Source: Nocardia pseudovaccinii NBRC 100343 (lineage in GTDB: Bacteria; Actinomycetota; Actinomycetes; Mycobacteriales; Mycobacteriaceae). Taken from it: 44,535 bases of DNA. This document shows, one piece after another, positions 33,469 to 43,100 of the stretch. Positions within the stretch are counted from its first letter, which is position 1. Every line of letters starts with the position of its first letter. The position numbers and the translations under genes were made by a program. Below the pieces are notes generated by a model. That model was given only the letters and a program-made list of their open reading frames with translations. It searched no databases and was not told where the DNA came from. Where the stretch lies: positions 1 to 44,535 of the forward strand of contig NZ_BDBY01000235.1 in the NCBI RefSeq assembly GCF_001613225.1, given 5' to 3'.

Positions 33469-34143
33469 TCAGTGATTTCCGTCCGAGGCTTCGGTTGTCT
33501 GCACGAGTCTGTCGGACATGGCGCTGGTGATGAACTTGGGGATCGCGGGGGCGAATATTTTGAGATAGGAGTCCACCCATTCATGGCGGGAGCTGAGGAA
33601 TGGGAAGTCGGTGGCGGCCATATGGCGAATGGCGAGCATGGGCAGGGGCGCGTCGAGCGCGGGGAAGGCCGGGTTGCGCAGCCCCGGGACGGTGCAGCCC
33701 GGATAGAACTGGCCGAGCATCAGACCCTTTGCGACGAACCGAGACTTCTGGTCATGTTGCACCGCGTCGATGTCGGCGTAGTCGGTGAGGTCCGGGAACA
33801 CCGCGAGGACGGCCTTGAACTTGCAATCGGGTTCGTCCCGGGGTGGCAGGGCGGGGAACATGTCGTACAGATCGTCGATGATCGCGGTCAGGCACTGGGC
33901 GTCGACGGCAGTACCCGCGAAGAATGCGGCCCAGAGCGAGTGGTTCGCGATGGCGTGGTTGGTGTATGGACAGACCGGACCGGATCGGCCGAGATCAGGG
34001 TGCGGCCGACACAGGTATTCGCGAGTCCACCTACGCAATTCGGCAGCACGGGGGTGCGGATCGATATGCGTCGCCGGATCGGGCGCGAATAGATTGACCG
34101 GCTCGATGCCGGAACGTGTCCCGGCGATTCGGTGCGGGTTCAT
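33469..34143 (-). CDS. DUF6875-like protein coupled to the NRPS
   Basis: This encodes 224 residues from MNPHRIAGTRSGIEPVNLFA. The pattern WTREYLCRPHPDLGRSGPVC then PYTNHAIANHSLWAAFF in the first half, with GQFYPGCTVPGLRNPAFPAL and LPMLAIRHMAATDFPFL later, resembles the DUF6875 family as I remember it. That family is often found beside peptide or siderophore biosynthesis genes; its reaction is unknown. Four cysteines and many Asp and His residues are present, but no known cofactor motif. The ATG overlaps the NRPS stop codon (ATGA), so the two are made in stoichiometric fashion. This suggests a tailoring or accessory role on the NRPS product. Confidence 0.6.
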   Translation of the reverse strand: MNPHRIAGTRSGIEPVNLFAPDPATHIDPHPRAAELRRWTREYLCRPHPDLGRSGPVCPYTNHAIANHSLWAAFFAGTAVDAQCLTAIIDDLYDMFPALPPRDEPDCKFKAVLAVFPDLTDYADIDAVQHDQKSRFVAKGLMLGQFYPGCTVPGLRNPAFPALDAPLPMLAIRHMAATDFPFLSSRHEWVDSYLKIFAPAIPKFITSAMSDRLVQTTEASDGNH

Positions 34144-37100
34144 GATCGGCTTGTCCTTGCGGAGGTGGCGGTTTCCATCGGGGTGGTCCGGGCTGAGCGG
34201 AAGTGCTCGGTGAGGACGAGTCCGATCGCGCGCAGCGACTCGGGTTCGATCATCCGCTCGTGCCGGACCGGAATGTGATGGTCGGTGATCCGGCCATTGA
34301 TCAGGTTGTGCCATGCGAGGGCCTGCGCGGGACCCTCGTCTGTGTGGGCGGCGGCGCTGAAGTAGATCAAGTCGCCGTCGAAGGGAGTCGGCCGGTGGTT
34401 CCAGGTGAGGTCGACGAGCCGGGTGTAGTCGTCGTGCAGGATCACGAGGTGCTCGGGGGTCACCGCGGTGAAGAGTCCGCCTTGCCGGTGCAGCAGTTCG
34501 GCCGCGGCCACGGCGGTGAGATCGGCCGCGCCCGGTGGCACATCGAGTCCGGCGAACTCGGCGAGCAGCTGCCCGATGGAAGGAGTGGGCACACGGACGG
34601 TTTCGGCGGTGACGACGCGCGTGTCCATCATGGCCAGGGTGGCGACGGACGCACCGTCACCGCGGAGTCGGACCGCGATCGCGTGCGCGATGGTGCCGCC
34701 GAGCGAGTAGCCGAGCAGGTGGTACGGACCGTGCGGCTGGACAGCCCGGATCTCCTGGACATAGCGGGCGGCGAGTTGGTCGAGCGTCTCGAACTCCGCG
34801 GTGGCATCGCTGAATGCCGGGGATTGCACCCCGTACACGGGACGGCCGGGATCGATGTGCTGCACGAGTCCGCTGAAACCCCAAGCCAATCCGATGGCGG
34901 GGTGGACGCAGAACAGCGGCGGCTCGTTTCCGGCGGCGCGCAGCGGTAGCAGGACGGACAGCGCATCGCCGGGGTCCTGCTCGTCGAGCCCGTGACGGCG
35001 CATGTCGATGCGGCGGGCCAGCGACTCGGGCATCGGATCGGTGAAGATCCACTGAACCGGCACGTCGACACCGGTCGACTCGGCAAGGCGCGCAACCAGT
35101 CCGGCCGCGGCAAGCGAGTTGCCGCCCAGGGTGAAGAAGCCGTCGTCGAGGCCGACCCGCTCGATGCCGAGAGTCCGGGTGAAGGCCTCGCAGACGGCGC
35201 CCTCGAGTGTGGTGGACGGCGGCCGGAACCGGGCGGGTCGCCAATCGGGGGTGGGCAGGGCCTGGTAATCGACTTTGCCGGTGGGGGTGAGGGGTATCCG
35301 GTCGATCGTGCGGATGGCCGTGGGGATCATGTGCGTGGCCAGTCGCGTTGCGAGGTGGGCGGTCAGTGCGGCGGTGTCGGTCGTGCTGCCGGGAGCGGGC
35401 ACGACGTAGCCGACGAGTTGAGTGCTTCCGTTGGGGCCGGTGTGCACCGTGACGGCGGCATGGTCGATGCCGGGGTGGGCGCGGAGTGCGGCTTCGATGT
35501 CGCCGGGTTCGATGCGGTGGCCGTTGATCTTGAGCTGTAGGTCGCTGCGACCGGAGAAACGCAGTGTTCGATCGGTAGTCCAGCTGACGAGGTCGCCGGT
35601 CCGATACATGCGTGTCCCGGCCGGTCCGTACGGGTCCGGGATGAATCGGGCTGCTGTGGTTGCGGGTTCGCGATGGTAGCCGCGGGCAAGGCCCGGTCCG
35701 GACACGTACAGTTCGCCGACCACTCCGGGCGGGACGGGGCGCAATCTGCGGTCGAGTACGACGGCGGTGAATCCGAGCACCGGCCCGCCGATCGTCATCG
35801 GGCCGCTCGTGGTCAAAGGAGCATGGCCGCAGCTGACGATTGTGGTTTCAGTAGCCCCGTAGGCGTTGAGCACGGTGCGGCCCGGCGTCCACTGTGCCGC
35901 CAGATCGGGTGGACAGGTCTCGCCGCCCAGGATCAGCGTGTCCAGGGTGTGGACTTCGTCGGCGTGCAGTGATGCGAGCACGGTGGGAGTCACGGCGGCA
36001 TGGGTCACCTGTTCGGCATTGATCAACTCGGCCAGTGCGGCGCCCGCGACTACCGATGCGGGGGCCACGACCAGGGTGGCGCCGGTGGCGGTCGCGCTGA
36101 ACCATTCGAGGATCGAGACGTCGAAGGTCGGGGAAGCAGCCGCCAGCATCCGAGAGGCCGGGGTGAGGCCGAACCGCTCCCGTATTTCGGCGGCCAGATT
36201 CGCTATCCCGGTATGAGTGACGACCACTCCTTTGGGCGTCCCGGTGGAGCCCGAGGTGTAGATCAGGTAGGCCGGATGCTCCGGCCGTAGCGGGGTTGCG
36301 CGCTCGGCGTCATCGATCGCCCTCGGGTCGGTCTCCGCCGTCATCGCGACGAAGGCGGGATCGTCGAGGGCGAGCCATTCGAGTGCGTCGGGCAACTGCT
36401 CTCGGTAGGTGTCCAGGGTCAGCCCGACCGCGGCACCGGAATCGTTGAGAATGCGCGTGATCCGGTCGCGCGGGTGGGTGGGATCGATCTGCACGAACGC
36501 GCCGCCGGACTTGGCGACCGCCCACACGGCGATGACAGCGTCGGCACAGCGCGGAAGCGCCACGGCAACCATCGCTTCCGGACCGATTCCCAGATCGATC
36601 AATACGCGCGCCCAGCGGTTGGAGGTCTCGTCGAGTTCGCGATACGACATCCGCACGCCGTCGCAGACCAGCGCTTCCGTGCCGGGCGTCAGCGCGATCG
36701 CATCCGAGAACACCTGCGGCAATACCGACGCCACCGGGCCGGGCCGACCGCGGACGGGCACCAGTGCGGCCTGCTCGGCGGGCGAGAGCAGCTGCAGTTC
36801 GGTGAGTGGGAGATCGGTATGCGCGGCGACGGTGTCGAGCACGCGCAGCACCCGGTCGGCGAGGGCGTCGATCTGCTGTCGAGTGAACAGTTCGGGTAGG
36901 TATTCGAAGGTCAAGTGCAGACGGGTGTCGTGGTGCACGACCAGGCCGAGCGGATAGTGCGCGGCGTCTCGTCCTTCGATGCCACGGACGTGCATTCCGG
37001 CGATGTCGATGTCTTCGGACAGCCCGGCCCGGTCCACCGGGTAGGACTCGAAGACGGTCACGGTGTCGAACATCGCGCGGGCACCGGCCACCTGTTGGAT

Positions 37101-40100
37101 CCGGGCGAGTCCGAGGTGGTGATGATCGAGCAGCGCGGTTTGTTCGGCTTGGATTCGCCGCAGTAGCTGGGCGAGGCTTTCGCGGTGGTCGAGCCGGATC
37201 CGCACGGGCACGGTGTTGACGAACAGTCCGATCATCGATTCGATGCCGGGAAGCTGTGGCGGACGCCCGGAGACAGTGGTGCCGAAGACCACGTCGTCGC
37301 GGGCGGTCGCATTGGCGAGCACGAGCGCCCAAGCCGCTTGGATGATGGTGTTGAGGGTGGTCTCGTGCCGGTGAGCCACCTCGACCAGGGCCGCGGTGTG
37401 GTCCTGGCTCAGCTGCACCCGCACTTCGCGCCCCGGGGCGGTGGTTCGGCGGCCGCGGTCCTCGGGGGCCAGCAGAGTCGGCTCGGCGACCCCCTCGAGT
37501 GCCTGTGCCCACGCGGTTTCCGCACCGGTCCGGTCCAGGCTGTTCAGCCAGTTCAGGTAATCGCGGTAGGGACGCACCGGAGGCAATGCCGCGGCGTCGC
37601 CGTCGGCGGCGTAGAGGATCAGCAGTTCCCGGATCAGCAGTGGTGTGGACCAGCCGTCGATCAGGATGTGATGCATGCTCAACACCAGCCGGTACTGCTG
37701 GGAGGCGATCCTGATCAGTGTCAGTCGTAGCAACGGCGCCGCGGTCACATCGAAGTGGCGGTCGTCGGCCATGACCTGCTCGAGCGCGGCCGCGGTGTCG
37801 TCGTGCTCGGCTAGGTCGACCTCGGCGAACGGCACGTCGACATGCCGGTAGACCACCTGGACCGGGTCGCGGGCGCCGTCACGCACGAACGCGGTCCGCA
37901 GGTTCGGGTGCCGTCCGAGCAGAGTCCGCGCGGCGCGGCGCAGCCGGTCCGCATCGACGCACCCGGCGAGTTCGATACGGAGTTGCACGATGTAGGCGTC
38001 GAGGGCGCCGTCGGCGAGCTGGGCATGGAACAGCAGTCCCGCCTGCAGCGGCGTGAGCGGCCAGATGTCGTCCAACGCCTGGTGCCTGGTCTCCAGCCGG
38101 TCGATCGCGGCCTGGTCGAGATCGACTAGGCCGACATCGGAAGGGGTCAGCCCGCCGACACCGGGTCGGGACGCGTGGGCGGCCAGAGCGGTCACGGCGT
38201 CGCGCCACAATTCGGCGAGGTCGGTGGCTTCGGTGCAGGTGAGCACGCCGGACGGGTAGTCCCAGGCGGCGGTCAAGGCGGGGCCGTCCGAGGTATCCGT
38301 GGTGACCGCGTTGATGCCGAGCACGGCGGCCGCGGCCGCGTCGGGATTCTGGTTGCCGCCGCCGGTATCGCCATCGGCGGGCAGCCATCCGCTGTCGCGC
38401 AACGCCTCGGGAACGGTGTCCAGACGACCGAGATAGTTGAAGCTCACCCGCGGGGTCGGCAGCGCACGCAGGATGGGGGCGGTATCGGCGTTGAGGTAGC
38501 GCAGCAGCCCGTAGCCGATCCCGCGGTCGGGGACCTCGCGCAGTTGTTCCTTGACCGATTTGACGACCGCCGCCGCGGCGGCACCCGCGGCGAATGCGTC
38601 ATCGATATCGATGCCGGACAGGTCGAGCCGCACCGGGTAGGCGGTGGTGAACCATCCGACCGTGCGGGTGAGGTCGGCGCCGGGGAGCACCGTGTCGTGG
38701 CGGCCGTGGCTTTCGAGCGTGAGCAGTGTTTCGGTCACGTTGTCGCCGTGGCGCTGCCGCCATCGAGTCAGTGCCAGTGCGAGCCCGGCGATCAGGGCGT
38801 CGTCCACACTGCCGTGGAACGCCTGGGGCAGGGTGGTGAGCACAGCGCGGGTCACCGAGGTCGGCAGCGTCACCTCGACGGTCGCGACGGTGGCCTGCAC
38901 GTCGAGCTCGGGGTCGAGCGGGCGGGCACCGATCGGCGGATCGGCGGCACCGAGCGTGGATCGCCACCAGTCGAGCTCGTCGAGGCTCTCGGCGGCGGCG
39001 TTCAGGCCGTGCGCCCAGCGGCGCATCGAGGTACCGACGGCCGCGAGCCGTGGCCGTTGCCCGGCATCGATCTGGGCCCATGCCGTCGCGAGGTCGGGAA
39101 TCAGGATCCGCCACGACACCGCATCGACGACCAAGTGGTGTGCGACAACGAGCAGCCGTCCAGGCCGCCGCACCCAGTCGAACCAGACCAGCTGCAGCAT
39201 GATGCCCGCGGCGGGGTCGAGCCGTTCGGCGGCCGCGTTCGCCTCGGCCTCGGCGATCGCGGCGAAGGCGGCGCTGTCCGGCGCCACTTCCACCGGCACG
39301 CGCCGGATCAGCCCCGCGGCGATCGCCGCGGTCGGCCGCACGTGCAATGTCCAGCCGGATGGGTGCGCAGGATCCGGTTGCAGTCGTGCCCGCAGCATGT
39401 CGTGCTGATCGATCACCGCTTGCACGGTGGCCTCGATACCGTCGACATCGATACCGCTCGGCAGCGTGAGCATCACCCACTGGCAGAAATGGTCGAATCC
39501 GCCGCGTTCGAACATCCAGCACATGATCGGCGTCAGCGGTACCCGGCCGACGCCGCCGCCGGGGAGCTCCGCCGGAAGAGCGGCCGCCGCGGTGCTGTCC
39601 TGGACTGCGACCTGGGCCAGTGCCGCAACCGTTTTCCGCTCGAATACCTCCCGCGTGGAGAACACCACACCGGCTGCCCTGGCTCGGGTCACCAACTGGA
39701 TCGACATGATGCTGTCGCCGCCCATGGCGAAGAACGAATCATCGATTCCGACCCGGTCGATGCCCAATACCTCGCCGAACAGACCGGCCAGCGTCCTTTC
39801 CACCTCGGTGACCGGCGCCCGGAATTCGGCCCGGCCGGTGGTGAAGTCCGGCTCGGGTAGCGCGGCGCGGTCGAGCTTGCCGCTCGCCGTCACCGGCAAG
39901 GTGTCGAGCACCACCACGGTCGCGGGCACCATCTGCGGGGCCAGCCGCTGTTCGGCGAACGCGCGGACCGCGGACGGGTCCAGCGCGGCGCCCGGCTCGG
40001 GCACCACGTACCCGACCAACCGGTCACCGGCGGCCGCGCCCCGGTGGACGGTCGCGGCCGCTCGCGCGACACCGGCACAGGCCAGCAGGCCCGATTCGAC

Positions 40101-43100
40101 CTCGCCGAGTTCGATGCGGAAACCACGTAGCTTGACCTGGAAGTCGGCCCGGCCCACATAGTCGAGCGTCAGATTCCCCTCCGGTAGCCGCAGCCAGCGC
40201 ACCAGGTCGCCGGTCCGGTACATACGCCGCCCCTGCTCAGCGAACGGATCGGCGATGAAGCGCGAAGCCGTCAGCCCCGTCCGGTTGCGGTAACCACGAG
40301 CCAGAGCCGGGCCCGTGAGATACAGCTCGCCGACAATTCCGACGGGCACCGGCCGCAACCAGGCGTCGAGCACGACGTGCCCGACCCCGCGGATCGGTCC
40401 CCCGACCGTCACCGGCTCACCTGCCACCAGCGGCGCGCTGGCGTCGGTCTGGATCGTGGCCTCCGCCGGGCCGTAGGTATTGAAGAATCTCCGGCCCGGC
40501 GCCCACCGGGACACGAGATCGGGCGGGGGCGGTTCGCCACCGACCACGACCGTCTCGAGGTTCTCCAACCCGGCCGGGTCGACGGTCGCCAAGGCCGTCG
40601 GCGTCAGTGCGGCATGGGTCACCCGCTCGCTCGACAGAATCCGCGCCAGCTCGTTCCCGCCGTAGACGGTCGGCGGCGCGATCACCAGCCGCCCACCCGA
40701 TGTGAACGCCCAGAGCAGTTCCAGGACAGCCGCATCGAAACTCGGCGACGCGACATGCAGCACCCGCGCGCCCGGCTCGATTTCGAACCGCGAACACAGC
40801 TCGGCCACCAGGTCTGCCAACCCTTGGTGCGACACCACCACGCCCTTGGGCACACCCGTCGAACCGGAGGTGTAGATCAGATACGCCGCATGATCGAGCC
40901 GGATCGGCCGTGTTCGCTCCGCATCGGTCACCGGCGCCGCCGATGCCGCCGACGCCTCGGCTTCCACCGCCGCCTCGTCGAGGACCAGCCACGGCACCGA
41001 TCCGGGCAATCGAGACCGCCACTGTGACAAGGTGATTCCCACCACCGCACCGGAATCGGTGAGCATGTGCCCGATCCGGCCGGTCGGATACTGCGGATCT
41101 ATCGGGACGAATGCCGCCCCCGACTTCGCCACCGCCCATACCGCCAGCACCGACTCGACCGATCGCGGCAGCCCCACCGCCACATTGGCCTCCGGCCCCA
41201 CACCCCGATCGATCAACAACCGGGCCAACCGATTCGACTGCGCATCGAGCTCGCCGTAGGTCCACTGCCGATCCTCGTACACCAACGCGACCGCGCCCGG
41301 ATCTCGCTGCACCGTCGCCGCCAACAGCTCCGGCAGCATTCGCCCCGGCACCGCCGGGGAGCCCGATACCGGCGTCAACTCTCGGTATTCCGCGGGTGAA
41401 AGCAGATTCAGCCGGGCCAGCGGCAGCTCCGGATCGGTTGCGACGAGTCCGAGCACGCGCAGGATGCGCTGCAGGGTCTCGGTCATCGTGTCGTGGTCGA
41501 AGAGTTCGGGCAGGTACTTGATCTTCAGGTGCAGTCGGGTGTCGATCCGCGCGACCACTCCCAGCGGATAGTGCGCGCCGTCGGTGCCCGTGACATCGAC
41601 GACTCGCATCCCCGCGATATCGGTCTGCGCCGTCAGCCCGAAACGGTCGATCGGGAACGATTCGAACACCGTCATCGTGTCGAACACCGCCCCCGGCCCG
41701 GCCACCCGCTCGATTTCGGTGAGGCCCACGAACTGGTACTCGAGCAGGTTCGCCTGTTCGGTCTGGATTCGGTCGAGCAGTTGTCCCAGACTCTCGGCGG
41801 CGTCGAGACGGACGCGCACCGGCACGGTGTTGATGAACAGTCCGATCATCGACTCGATGCCCTCGATCCGCGGGGACCGTCCGGAGACCACGGCGCCGAA
41901 CGTCACATCGTCCCGAGAAGTCAACGTGCCCAACACAATTGCCCATGCCAGCTGGATCACGGTGTTGAGGGTGACGCCGCGGGTTCTGGCCAGATTCGTC
42001 AGCGCCGCTGTCTGCTCCTCGGTCAAATCACCGAGCACATCGCGTGATTCGGTGTAGCGGCGGCCGGGATCGGCCTGCACTACCAGCGTCGGCTCCTCGG
42101 CGCCGTAGAACGCGGCGGCCCACGCATCGAGCGCCGTAGCCGAGTCCTGCCCGGCGATCCAGGCAAGGAAGTCCCGGTACGGACGGACTTCGGGCAGCAC
42201 GGTGGCATCGCCGTCGGTGGCGTAGAGCACCAGCAAGTCCCGCAGGAGCAGCGGCGTCGACCAGCCGTCGAGCAGCAGGTGATGATTGGTCAGTACCAGC
42301 CGATAATGCTGCGGCCCGGTGGTGACCAGCATCCAGCGCAGCAGCGGGGCACGCGCCGGATCGAACCTGGTTGCCCGGTCCGCGGCCAGGAGCAGCTCCC
42401 ACTCGCGATCGCGGGCACTGTCATCGAGGTCGGACAGGTCGAGCTCCGACCAGGCGGCCTCGACATCTTCCTGGACCACCTGAACCGGTCCGACATCGGT
42501 GTCGAAGGCGGCGCGCAGATTCGCATGTCGGTCCAGTAGCACTTGTCCGGCTCTGCGTAGCCGCTCCGGATCGACCTGGCCGCGCAACTCGACGACCAGT
42601 TGGGTCAGGTAGGCGTCCACCGACTCCTCGGACACCAACGCGTGGAACAGCAGCCCCTCCTGCAACGGCGTCAACGGCCAGACATCGCTCAACGTCGGGT
42701 ATCGGTACTCGAGTCGCTCGATTTCGGTCTGCCCGAGCCGGACCAGATCCAGATCGGATGGTGTCCGTCCCCCACTACCGGCCAGGCGGACGTTGCTCGC
42801 CAACGCGGTCAGTGCCCGGCGCCAGGCTCCCGCCGCCGCACGCACCTCCTCGGGGGTGAGTACCTCGGCGGGATAGGACCAGATGGCCCGCAACTGCGGC
42901 CCTTGTCCGTCGTCACGGGCGCGAACATTGATGTCGAGTACCGCCGAAACCGGCATATCCGGATCCCGCGCATAGGTGAACTCGTCGCCGTCCACCGGCT
43001 GCCATCCGACCGCCGGTTCCCCTTCTGGAACCCCGGTGGAGGCCGGGCCGACGTAGTCGAAGGTGATCTGCGGCGTCGGCAGCGCGCCGGTGTCCTCGTC

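Noticed and set aside
38175..39860. A 561-residue plus-strand frame inside the NRPS
   Set aside because: It is antisense to intact C, E and T domain motifs and has no family features.
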